25,676 nucleotides of DNA. Origin: JALZAH01 sp051000755 (GTDB lineage: Bacteria > Actinomycetota > Acidimicrobiia > Acidimicrobiales > Palsa-688). Both the position numbers and the translations under genes were made by a program. Location: the NCBI GenBank assembly GCA_051000755.1, contig JBPCNZ010000155.1, positions 1 to 25,676 of the forward strand, written 5' to 3'. Position 1 is the stretch's first letter; the number at the start of each line of letters is the position of its first letter. Below the pieces are notes generated by a model. The model searched no databases. It was given only the letters and a program-made list of their open reading frames with translations, and had not been told where the DNA came from. Shown piece after piece: positions 7,447 through 14,089 of the stretch.

Positions 7447-8136
7447 ATGGCCATGCGTGTTCTCGTCGTCGACGACGAACCGGCGGTCCGTCAGGCCCTC
7501 GATCGAGCCCTCCGCTTCGAGGGTTACGAGACGGAGCTGTCCGAGGACGGAAGCGCCGCTCTCGCCGCCCATGCGGAGCGGCCCGCCGATGCCATCGTCC
7601 TCGATGTGTCCATGCCCCGCCTCGACGGGCTGGAGGTGTGCCGGCGCCTGCGGGCGGCGGCCGACACCACGCCCATCCTGCTGCTCACGGCCCGCGCCGC
7701 CATCGACGAACGGGTCGTCGGTCTCGACGCCGGGGCCGACGACTACGTGGTCAAGCCCTTCTCCCTCGAAGAGCTCCTGGCCCGCATCCGCGCCCTGCTG
7801 CGCCGGGGGGCACCGCTCGACGAGAGCGAGATCATGCGCTTCGCCGACCTGTCCCTCGACCCCGGCACCCGGGATGTGTTCCGGGGGGATCGTCGCATCG
7901 AGCTGACCCGCACCGAGTTCCTCCTCCTGGAGCTGTTCTTGCGCAACCCCCGCCAGGTGCTGGCCCGGGAGGTCATCTTCGACCGAGTCTGGGGCTACGA
8001 CTTCGGGGCCAACTCCAACTCCCTCGAGGTCTACGTCGGCTACCTGCGGCGCAAGACCGAGTTCGACGGCGAGCCCCGCCTCATCCACACCGTGCGCGGT
8101 GTCGGCTACGTCCTCCGCCTCCCGGTGGAAGACTGA
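7447..8136 (+). CDS. OmpR/PhoB-family response regulator (MprA-like)
   Basis: DNA-binding response regulator, 229 residues. Receiver domain: acidic pair in VDDE, phosphoacceptor Asp53 in VLDVSMPRLDG, Thr in LLLTARA and Lys in VVKPF. Winged-helix effector ~130-229 with ELTRTEFLLLELF and the closing VRGVGYVLR. The receiver closely resembles mycobacterial MprA, an envelope-stress regulator; that is from memory of the family. Two in-frame ATGs (7447, 7453) are possible; the second would give the usual MRVLVVDDE start. No clear ribosome site precedes either. It ends in the TGATG chain that leads into the kinase gene, so the two are one transcript and probably translationally linked. Confidence 0.94.
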   Translation: MAMRVLVVDDEPAVRQALDRALRFEGYETELSEDGSAALAAHAERPADAIVLDVSMPRLDGLEVCRRLRAAADTTPILLLTARAAIDERVVGLDAGADDYVVKPFSLEELLARIRALLRRGAPLDESEIMRFADLSLDPGTRDVFRGDRRIELTRTEFLLLELFLRNPRQVLAREVIFDRVWGYDFGANSNSLEVYVGYLRRKTEFDGEPRLIHTVRGVGYVLRLPVED

Positions 8137-8169
8137 TGGGCGGCAGAGACTGATGGGCGGCAGAGACTG
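8136..8169 (+). repeat. 17-nt tandem duplication making two TGATG-linked micro-frames
   Basis: ATGGGCGGCAGAGACTG occurs twice (8136-8152, 8153-8169). Each copy opens with the ATG of a TGATG and closes with the next TGA, giving two frames of five codons (MGGRD) at 8136-8153 and 8153-8170. The second TGA overlaps the kinase ATG at 8170. Ribosomes leaving the response regulator could in principle step through both. A purine-rich GGGCGGCAGAG in each copy may act as a weak ribosome site. Confidence 0.8.
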
Positions 8170-9705
8170 ATGGTGGAGGCAGGGCACCGGGCGCCGTGGT
8201 CGAGGCGCATCGGGTTCCGGGCCCGGCTGTCGGTCCTGGCCGCCGCCGCCGTGGGCCTGGCCATCGCCCTCTCGGCGGTGGCGTCCTACCTCTTCGTCAG
8301 CCACCAGCTCTACAACCAGGTCGACTCCAGCCTGCGCCTGGCCGTGCAGACCCTGACCCAGAACCCGCACCCCAACCCCGACGGTTCCGTCAGCTTCGAC
8401 CGGGCCGCCTCCGCCATCGAGGGCCGCGACAACGATGTGGTCCAGTTCATCTCCAGCACCGGCGGGGTGCTCCCGGTCGGCTCCCACACCATCCGCATCG
8501 GCAGCTCGGACAAGGCGGTGGCCACCGCTGCGGTGAACGGCAACACCGGCGATGTGGGCAGCGACGGGATCCTCCACGACCTGCGCTCCGGCGGCCTGCA
8601 CTTCCGGGTGCTGACCGTCGCCCTGGGCCCGTCCACGGCCGGCGGAGGGGTGGCCGTCGAGGTGGCCCACCCGCTCGGCGACCTGGACCACACCCTCGCC
8701 GTGCTCAAGCTGGTGCTGCTGGTCGTGGCCCTCTGCGGGGTGGCTCTGGCCGTCGGGCTCGGCTACCTGGTGGCCCGTACCACCCTCCGCCCCGTCGTGC
8801 GCCTGACCCGGGCGGCCGAGCACGTGGCCGCCACCCAGGATCTCGAGGCCACCATCGACGAGGACGGCAACGACGAGCTCAGCCGGCTGGCTCACGCCTT
8901 CAACGGCATGCTCAGCGCCCTCGGCGCCTCCCGGCACCAGCAGGCCCAGCTCGTCTCCGACGCCGGCCACGAGCTGCGCACCCCGCTCACCAGCCTCCGC
9001 ACCAACATCGAGGTCCTGATGCGGGTCCACGACCTGCCCGACGCCGACCGCACCGACCTGCTCAGCGACGTCAAGGCCCAGTTGGAGGAGCTGACCACCC
9101 TCATCGGCGACGTGGTGGAGCTGGCCCGCCAGGACGAGCGCCAGCCCGAGCCCACCGAGGTCCGCCTCGACGAGATCGTCCATCGGGCCATCGACCGGGC
9201 CCAGCGGCGCGCCCCGGCCCTCCCGTTCTCGGTGTCTCTCACCCCCGGCTCGGTCCGGGCCCAACCGGCCATGTTGGAACGGGCCGTGCTCAATGTCCTC
9301 GACAACGCGGCCAAGTGGAGCCCTCCGGGGTCGACCATCGACGTGCACCTGGCCCGCCTCGACCGCTGGCAGCTCGACATCCGGGACCGGGGGCCGGGCA
9401 TCGCGGAGGCGGACCGCCCGAAGGTCTTCGACCGCTTCTACCGCGCCGAGACGGCCCGATCGATGCCTGGCTCGGGGCTGGGGCTGGCCATCGTTCGCCA
9501 GGTCGTCTCCGCCCACGGGGGCACGGTATCGATCAACGCCCCCGCCGATGGAGGCACGGTGGTGCACATCGAACTGCCCATCGTGTCCGAGACGGAGCCG
9601 TTCGACCCCCGGTGGCCGGCCTCGACCGACGGCGGCGACCAGGCCGGCCCGACCGACGGCGACTCCCCGCCGGTCGGGGACGTGGGTGCCCGGAGCGGGA
9701 CTTGA
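8170..9705 (+). CDS. Membrane sensor histidine kinase (MprB-like)
   Basis: Sensor kinase of 511 residues, partner of the preceding regulator. Membrane segment 1 ~20-43, extracytoplasmic sensor ~44-176 without recognisable motifs, membrane segment 2 ~178-202, HAMP ~203-255, HisKA with phosphoacceptor His267 in SDAGHELRTPLTSL, and a HATPase with N box NVLDNAAKW, G1 DRGPGIAE, F box FDRFYRAE and G2 GSGLGLAIV. A ~35-residue Asp/Pro/Gly-rich tail ends the protein. The start overlaps the second micro-frame stop. The last 19 bases, including the TGA at 9703-9705, lie inside the antisense tRNA-Leu gene. Domain set and order match MprB-type kinases; the stimulus is unknown. Confidence 0.94.
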   Translation: MVEAGHRAPWSRRIGFRARLSVLAAAAVGLAIALSAVASYLFVSHQLYNQVDSSLRLAVQTLTQNPHPNPDGSVSFDRAASAIEGRDNDVVQFISSTGGVLPVGSHTIRIGSSDKAVATAAVNGNTGDVGSDGILHDLRSGGLHFRVLTVALGPSTAGGGVAVEVAHPLGDLDHTLAVLKLVLLVVALCGVALAVGLGYLVARTTLRPVVRLTRAAEHVAATQDLEATIDEDGNDELSRLAHAFNGMLSALGASRHQQAQLVSDAGHELRTPLTSLRTNIEVLMRVHDLPDADRTDLLSDVKAQLEELTTLIGDVVELARQDERQPEPTEVRLDEIVHRAIDRAQRRAPALPFSVSLTPGSVRAQPAMLERAVLNVLDNAAKWSPPGSTIDVHLARLDRWQLDIRDRGPGIAEADRPKVFDRFYRAETARSMPGSGLGLAIVRQVVSAHGGTVSINAPADGGTVVHIELPIVSETEPFDPRWPASTDGGDQAGPTDGDSPPVGDVGARSGT

Positions 9706-9770
9706 ACCCGCACACCCTCTCGAGTAACGGTGTTTGAGACCGTCGCGTCTGCCTGTTCCGCCATCCGGGC
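9687..9770 (-). tRNA. tRNA-Leu (anticodon CAA)
   Basis: An 84-nt cloverleaf on the minus strand. The acceptor stem GCCCGGA pairs with TCCGGGC, the anticodon stem ACGGT pairs with ACCGT around the loop CTCAAAC (anticodon CAA, U33 present), a long variable arm follows as in class II tRNAs, and the T loop is TTCAAGT. The discriminator is A. The next template bases are CCCA, so CCA is not exactly encoded and would be added by CCA transferase. It decodes UUG, a rare codon in such GC-rich DNA. It is convergent with, and overlaps, the kinase gene 3' end. Confidence 0.95.
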
Positions 9771-9782
9771 CGGTGGGTCGCG

Positions 9783-9788
9783 AGTGTA
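9783..9788 (-). promoter_or_regulatory. Candidate -10 of tRNA-Leu promoter
   Basis: TACACT on the minus strand, 12 nt before the mature tRNA 5' end. The -35 region at the usual distance is GC-rich and not recognisable. The rest of 9771-9948 shows no gene; it holds the fabD leader. Confidence 0.4.
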
Positions 9789-9948
9789 GCGCCCGGTTCG
9801 GGATGGGCCCCCGGCCCGCCGCCCCGGAATGTCACCTTCTGGGGGTCTGGGTCGGTCAGACTCTCCATACGACCGCGGCCTCGTGGCTACTACACCGGTC
9901 GCACCATTTCGCCGTGTTTCGCAGCGTTCGAGCAGAGAGGACAGACGA

Positions 9949-11148
9949 GTGCCAGCGTTCCTGTTTCCCGGCCAGGGATCCCAGCGTCCCGGCATGGGCA
10001 GGCCGTGGACCGAGCATCCGTCCTGGGAGCTGGTCCACGACGCCTCCGACGCCTCCGGGCGTGACCTGGCTCGTCTGCTCCTCGAAGCCGACGCCGACGA
10101 GCTCACCGCCACCCGCAACGCCCAGCTGGCCACGCTCACCATGAGCCTGGTCGTCCTCGACGCCGTCGAGCGCCTGGGCATCGAGCCCACCGTCTGCGCC
10201 GGCCACAGCCTGGGTGAGTACAGCGCCCTGATCGCCGCCGGCACCCTCGGCTTCGAGGACGGTCTGCACCTCGTCGCGGAGCGGGGCGAGGCCATGCAGG
10301 ACGCCGCCGATGCCGCCCCCGGGATCATGACCGTCGTCGCCGGCTGCGACGCCGAGACGGTCGACATCGCCTGCCGGTTGGCCGACGGTGACGTATGGCT
10401 GGCCAACTACAACTCGGCGACGGAGACGGTGATTGCCGGCGAGCGCCAGGCCGTCGAACGAGCCGGTCGCTGGGCCCGGACCCTCGGGGCCACCTCGTTG
10501 GCGCCGGTGGCCGTCGGAGGGGCTTTCCACACCCCCTTGATGGACCCGGCTCGTAGCCGGTTGCGCAAGGCCCTGGCAGCGCTCACCTTCCACGCCCCGG
10601 ATCTTCCGGTCGTGGCCAACGTCGACGCCTTGGCGCACAGCGTCGCCGGCGACTGGGAGCTGCTGCTGACAGCGCAAATGTGCTCACCCGTCCGTTGGCG
10701 CCAGAGCCTCCTCCGCCTCGGCGGGCTGACCGCCGACGCCGACACCCGGCACCTCTTCGTGGAGCTCGGTCCCGGAGGAGCGTTGTCGAGGATGGTGCGC
10801 CAGACCCTGCCTGCCATGACCGCGGTGTCGGTATCGACCCCGGACGATCTCGACGGCCTGGTCGACGCCGTCGCCGGCAACACCGCCCTGCGGGCGTTCG
10901 CCGCCGGGCACCAAGGGGAGCACCTCTACGTCTCCGAGCGCATGGTCATCTCGCCGGGACCCGGCTTGTTCGAGCCGGCGGACAGCGCCCCGGCCACCGA
11001 GGCGGCCGTCGATGTGGGCACCCTGCTCGGTTCGGTGGCAGGCCGCGAGGTGCGCTCACCATTCTCCGGGTGGCTGATGGGCATGCTCGCCCATCCCGGC
11101 GAGCGGGTCCAGACCGGCCAGCCCATCGCCTGGCTGCGAGCGTCATGA
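9949..11148 (+). CDS. fabD: Malonyl-CoA:ACP transacylase with extra C-terminal BCCP-like domain
   Basis: Transfers malonyl from CoA to ACP to feed fatty-acid elongation. From GTG 9949 (AGAGAGGA ribosome site 7 nt upstream) the protein has 399 residues, about 90 more than a standard FabD. The catalytic domain (1-~310) shows FPGQGSQ at the start, the nucleophile Ser87 in GHSLGEYSA and His194 in GAFHTPLM. Residues ~331-399 look like a biotin/lipoyl carrier fold: ISPGPGLF resembles the BCCP SPMVGTFY strand, and VRSPFSGWL...GERVQTGQPIAWL resembles the closing half. The hairpin that should carry AMKM reads VAGRE and has no lysine. The frame is open upstream to 9829, but that has no ribosome site and no homologous N-terminus. 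It overlaps fabH by ATGA. First gene of the operon. Confidence 0.95.
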   Translation: MPAFLFPGQGSQRPGMGRPWTEHPSWELVHDASDASGRDLARLLLEADADELTATRNAQLATLTMSLVVLDAVERLGIEPTVCAGHSLGEYSALIAAGTLGFEDGLHLVAERGEAMQDAADAAPGIMTVVAGCDAETVDIACRLADGDVWLANYNSATETVIAGERQAVERAGRWARTLGATSLAPVAVGGAFHTPLMDPARSRLRKALAALTFHAPDLPVVANVDALAHSVAGDWELLLTAQMCSPVRWRQSLLRLGGLTADADTRHLFVELGPGGALSRMVRQTLPAMTAVSVSTPDDLDGLVDAVAGNTALRAFAAGHQGEHLYVSERMVISPGPGLFEPADSAPATEAAVDVGTLLGSVAGREVRSPFSGWLMGMLAHPGERVQTGQPIAWLRAS

Positions 11149-12134
11149 CCAGCTCGGAGCGCGGGTGCGTCATCACCGGCTGGGGCAAGGATCTGCCCGA
11201 GACGGTCGTCACCAACAAGGACATCACCACCCTGTTCGACACCAGCGACGAATGGATCGTCGAACGCACCGGCATCCGGACACGCCATCACGCCCTCGGG
11301 CCCTTCGTATCCGATCCGCCCGACCAGCACGCCCCCGACGGCGTCGGCACGACTGCCCGGATGTCCGTCGCCGCCGGCCAACGAGCCCTCGAAGCGGCGG
11401 GCCGGCAGCCCTCCGACATGGACATGCTGATCGTGTGCACGACCACCCCGGACCAGATGACACCGGCCACCTCGGCACCGGCCTCCGCCATCCTCGGCAT
11501 CGCCGGCGGAGCCATGGACGTCAATGCCGCCTGCGCCGGTTTCACCTACGGCCTGGTCACCGCGGCCGGCCTGATCACCATGGGCCTCGACCGGGTCCTC
11601 CTCGTCGGTGCCGACACCCTGACCCGGATGACCAACTTCGAGGATCGCACCAACGCCTTCCTCTTCGGTGACGGGGCCGGGGCGGTCGTCGTGGAGGCCG
11701 TGGCCGGGCCCGGGTCGCTGCTGGGCTGGGATCTCGGCGTGGATGGGACCCTCACTCCCCTCCTCTACGCCAACCACGGCTTCGGGATGGTGATGAGGGG
11801 CCAAGAGGTGTTCCGCCGGGCCGTGCGCGCCACCGTCGACTCGGCCCGGACCTCCATGGAACAAGCCAAGGTGACCGCTGACGACATCGCCCTGTTCGTG
11901 CCCCATCAGGCCAACATCCGGATCATGGACGCCGCCGCCGACCGCATCGGGCTGCCCCGTGATCGGGTGGCGTCGGTCATCGCCGAGACAGGCAACACGT
12001 CGGCCGCCTCCATCCCGCTGGCGCTGGTCGATGCCGCCGAGCGCGGTCGGCTCAAAGACGGGGACCTGGTCCTGCTGGCCGGCTTCGGCGCGGGGATGAC
12101 CTGGGCGTCCGCCGTGTGGCGTTGGGGTTCTTGA
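11145..12134 (+). CDS. fabH: 3-oxoacyl-ACP synthase III
   Basis: Starts fatty-acid synthesis by condensing an acyl-CoA primer with malonyl-ACP. 329 residues, thiolase fold. Catalytic triad: Cys130 in NAACAGFTYG, His254 in VPHQANIRIM and Asn284 in ETGNTSAAS. The N-terminal WIVERTGIRTR is the family CoA-binding signature. An insert around residues 50-70 (after RTRHHA) is slightly longer than in the E. coli enzyme. The ATG at 11145 overlaps the fabD TGA, so translation is coupled; the frame stays open upstream to 10680 inside fabD, which is chance. In actinobacteria FabH primer choice sets branched versus straight chains; nothing here decides that. Confidence 0.97.
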   Translation: MTSSERGCVITGWGKDLPETVVTNKDITTLFDTSDEWIVERTGIRTRHHALGPFVSDPPDQHAPDGVGTTARMSVAAGQRALEAAGRQPSDMDMLIVCTTTPDQMTPATSAPASAILGIAGGAMDVNAACAGFTYGLVTAAGLITMGLDRVLLVGADTLTRMTNFEDRTNAFLFGDGAGAVVVEAVAGPGSLLGWDLGVDGTLTPLLYANHGFGMVMRGQEVFRRAVRATVDSARTSMEQAKVTADDIALFVPHQANIRIMDAAADRIGLPRDRVASVIAETGNTSAASIPLALVDAAERGRLKDGDLVLLAGFGAGMTWASAVWRWGS

Positions 12135-12139
12135 ACCCC
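12124..12139. promoter_or_regulatory. 16-bp inverted repeat ahead of acpP
   Basis: GGGGTTC-TT-GAACCCC, perfect 7-bp arms with a 2-nt centre, spanning the fabH stop. It is too tight to form a good RNA hairpin, so a dimeric repressor/activator site is the better reading. It lies directly upstream of a candidate -10 at 12144 and would fall in a promoter spacer. Confidence 0.4.
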
Positions 12140-12143
12140 GGGG

Positions 12144-12149
12144 TACATT
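12144..12149 (+). promoter_or_regulatory. Candidate -10 of an internal acpP promoter
   Basis: TACATT (TANNNT) with a poor -35 TTGGGG 16 nt upstream (12122-12127). The inverted repeat lies between the two. Extra transcription of acpP from inside the operon would suit the high demand for ACP. Confidence 0.3.
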
Positions 12150-12182
12150 CGCTGTTCTTGCTCATTCCCGATGGAGGTTGTC

Positions 12183-12422
12183 ATGGCCGACGATAAAGCG
12201 TTCGAAGAATTCAAGGAGTGCGCCGTCGAGGTGCTTCAGGTTGACGCCGACAAAGTCGTGCCCGAGGCCCGCTTCGACAAGGACCTCGACGCCGACAGCC
12301 TCGACCTGGTGGAGCTGGTCATGGCCCTCGAGGAGAAGTTCGACATCTCTGTCGACGAGTCGGAGCTGGAGGGGGTCGAGACGGTCCAACAGGCGTTCGA
12401 CCTCATCAACTCGAAGCGCTGA
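12183..12422 (+). CDS. acpP: Acyl carrier protein
   Basis: Carries growing acyl chains on a 4'-phosphopantetheine arm. 79 residues, acidic, four-helix. The attachment Ser39 sits in DADSLDLVEL, slightly different from the E. coli DSLDTVEL. The start is set by GGAGG at 12173-12177, 5 nt before the ATG at 12183; the in-frame ATG at 12171 overlaps that ribosome site and is unlikely. The TGA overlaps the fabF ATG (TGATG). Placement between fabH and fabF is the common actinobacterial order. Confidence 0.98.
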   Translation: MADDKAFEEFKECAVEVLQVDADKVVPEARFDKDLDADSLDLVELVMALEEKFDISVDESELEGVETVQQAFDLINSKR

Positions 12423-13642
12423 TGCTGTCGCGCTGGCCCGACGCGGAGGGCAACGGTGCGGTCCCCGGCCGGAGGATCGCGATCACCGGCGTCGGGGTTG
12501 TGGCCCCCTGCGGCATCGGCGCCGAGGCCTTCTGGGCCGGCTTGCTCGGCCCCGCCCCGGACGGCCCCCGGCGTGTCGAGGGTCTCGACGCGGCCAAGAT
12601 CTACGGGACGAAGGAGTTGCGCCGCGTCGATCGCTTCACCCAGTTCTCGGCGGTGGCAGCCGCCGAGGCCCTGGCCGACGCCGGCGGTTCCAACACCCCC
12701 GCCCCTGACCCGGCCCGGACCGGTGTCATCGTCGGGACCGGCGTCGGCGGGCTCGAAAGCCTGGAGGCGCAAGAGCGCGTCCTCGTCGACAAGGGCTCCA
12801 AGCGGGTCAGCCCGTTCCTCGTTCCGATGATGATGGGCAACCGGGCGGCCGCCGACATCTCCATGCGCTACGGCTTCACCGGTCCCTGCGAGACGACGGT
12901 GACGGCCTGCGCGGCAGGGACCCACAGCGTGGCCAACGGCGCCCGCCTCATCGCCACGGGCCGATGCGACACCGTCATCGCCGGTTCCTCCGAAGCGGCC
13001 CTGGCCGAGATCGGCATCGCCGGCTTCACCAACATGACCGCTCTGTCCACGAGCGGGGTGTCCATGCCCTTCGACACCAACCGGGACGGATTCATGATCG
13101 GTGAGGGCGGAGCCATCCTGGTGCTCGAGGAGCTGGACCGGGCGGTCGCCCGGGGCGCTCGCATCTACGCCGAGGTGGCCGGGGCGGCCAGCAACGCCGA
13201 CGCCCACCACATCACCGCCCCGTCGCCGGGCGGGGTCGGGGCCATCGTCTGCATGCGCACCGCCCTCCTCGACGCCGGCCTCCAACCCGACGACATCTCC
13301 CACGTGAACGCCCACGGCACCTCCACCCAGGCCAACGACGGAGCGGAGGCGGCGGCGATCGCGGAGGTGTTCGGCATGCCCGGTCCGGCAGTCACTTCCA
13401 TCAAGGGCATCACCGGTCACTCCCTGGGGGCCGCCGGCTCCCTCGAGGCGGTCGCTCTGGCCCTGTCCATGCAGCACCGGGCCATCCCCCCGACCGTGGG
13501 GCTTACCGAGCTCGATCCGGCCATGAAGATCGACGTGGTCACCGGCGAGGCGCGGGCATGGGAGCCGGGACCGGCCCTCTCCAACTCGTTCGGCTTCGGT
13601 GGGCACAACGGGACGCTCGTGTTCGTGCCGGCGCCGGGCTAG
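12422..13642 (+). CDS. fabF: 3-oxoacyl-ACP synthase II
   Basis: Condensing enzyme of chain elongation; joins acyl and malonyl-ACP. 406 residues. Catalytic Cys163 in TVTACAAGTH, His298 in NAHGTST and His333 in GHSLGAAGS, plus the Phe-containing C-terminal gate SNSFGFGGHNGTLVF. The first ~16 residues before RRIAITGVG are a non-conserved extension. The ATG at 12422 overlaps the acpP stop, which fixes the start. Last gene of the operon. KasA/KasB-type function for very long chains cannot be told apart from FabF here. Confidence 0.97.
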   Translation: MLSRWPDAEGNGAVPGRRIAITGVGVVAPCGIGAEAFWAGLLGPAPDGPRRVEGLDAAKIYGTKELRRVDRFTQFSAVAAAEALADAGGSNTPAPDPARTGVIVGTGVGGLESLEAQERVLVDKGSKRVSPFLVPMMMGNRAAADISMRYGFTGPCETTVTACAAGTHSVANGARLIATGRCDTVIAGSSEAALAEIGIAGFTNMTALSTSGVSMPFDTNRDGFMIGEGGAILVLEELDRAVARGARIYAEVAGAASNADAHHITAPSPGGVGAIVCMRTALLDAGLQPDDISHVNAHGTSTQANDGAEAAAIAEVFGMPGPAVTSIKGITGHSLGAAGSLEAVALALSMQHRAIPPTVGLTELDPAMKIDVVTGEARAWEPGPALSNSFGFGGHNGTLVFVPAPG

Positions 13643-13656
13643 ACACGCCTGGGCTA

Positions 13657-13681
13657 GGCCGACTGTCTCCCCAGTCCGGCC
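13657..13681 (+). terminator. Terminator-like hairpin after fabF
   Basis: GGCCGACTG pairs with CAGTC-C-GGCC: nine pairs, one bulged C, six-base loop, 14 nt past the fabF stop. No T tract follows, so it would be an intrinsic terminator only of the T-less kind seen in GC-rich actinobacteria. Confidence 0.35.
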
Positions 13682-13717
13682 CGCCCCGGTCCAGCTCTCC
13701 CCAGTCCGACCCGCCCA
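13666..13717. repeat. Direct repeat, 21 nt, 30-bp period
   Basis: Copies at 13666-13686 and 13696-13716, starting TCTCCCCAGTCCG, differ at one base. The first copy is part of the hairpin loop and right arm, so the repeat may be a duplicated piece of the terminator region. Confidence 0.65.
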
Positions 13718-13757
13718 CCGGCCCGACTTCGCTCCCGGAAGATCGCACGGTTATCCC

Positions 13758-13859
13758 GAGCTCATCGCCCCCTGCGATGCCGGGATCATGGGCCGCAACA
13801 CGTTCGTTCCGGCGCTCGGGGCTCCCGACTGGCCGTGGTCGGGCCTGGATGCCTACGCC
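13758..13859 (+). pseudogene. Remnant of a RibD-C/DHFR-like reductase gene
   Basis: One frame reads ELIAPCDAGIMGRNTF and then VPALGAPDWPWSGLDAY. This is the conserved centre of RibD C-terminal/DHFR-like family proteins (MGR-TF-PALGA-WPW-GL). Neither the N-terminal start nor the expected following VLTSRPLP-type strand is present; from 13860 the sequence becomes GC-rich simple repeat. About 34 codons survive out of roughly 190-200. The frame is open more widely, but only this part looks protein-like. Recognition is by eye and should be treated as probable. Confidence 0.55.
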
Positions 13860-13960
13860 CCGCCCCGCCCCGCCCCGCCGGGACCGGCCGGGACCGGCCG
13901 GCGGTCGCTCGGCGGCGGGCGGTCGGTCGGCGGCGGTCGGTCGGAGGCGCGGCGGGGGTG
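13857..13960. repeat. GC-rich simple-sequence tract
   Basis: CCCCG units, then two copies of GGGACCGGCC, then runs built of GGCGGTCGGTCGGCGGC. It abuts the gene remnant, as if slippage expansion had replaced its 3' part. The remaining 13961-14089 shows no gene, RNA or clear signal. Confidence 0.75.
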
Positions 13961-14089
13961 TCAGTCAGCAACGAAGTGTCGTTCAGAGACGACTACCGTC
14001 CCTGAGCGTCACTGGCTCGCTCAACGTCGCGCCGTGACTCCGCCAGGGGAAGGATAGGTCCAAGGCGTCGCTCGCGGTCGCTGCTCCGC

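Noticed and set aside
7435..9567. 710-codon open frame antisense to both two-component genes
   Set aside because: It runs across two well-supported genes and is only a codon-bias shadow.
11145..12134. Earlier fabH start at 10680
   Set aside because: The added 155 codons lie within fabD in another frame and look non-coding; ATG 11145 with ATGA overlap fits the family N-terminus.
12236..13606. 456-codon open frame antisense to acpP/fabF
   Set aside because: It is antisense to two strongly supported genes and has no domain content.
13758..14057. A complete small gene in the fabF-desaturase gap
   Set aside because: Only about 34 codons resemble a protein; the rest is repeat-derived Pro/Gly/Arg sequence, so it is listed as a remnant.
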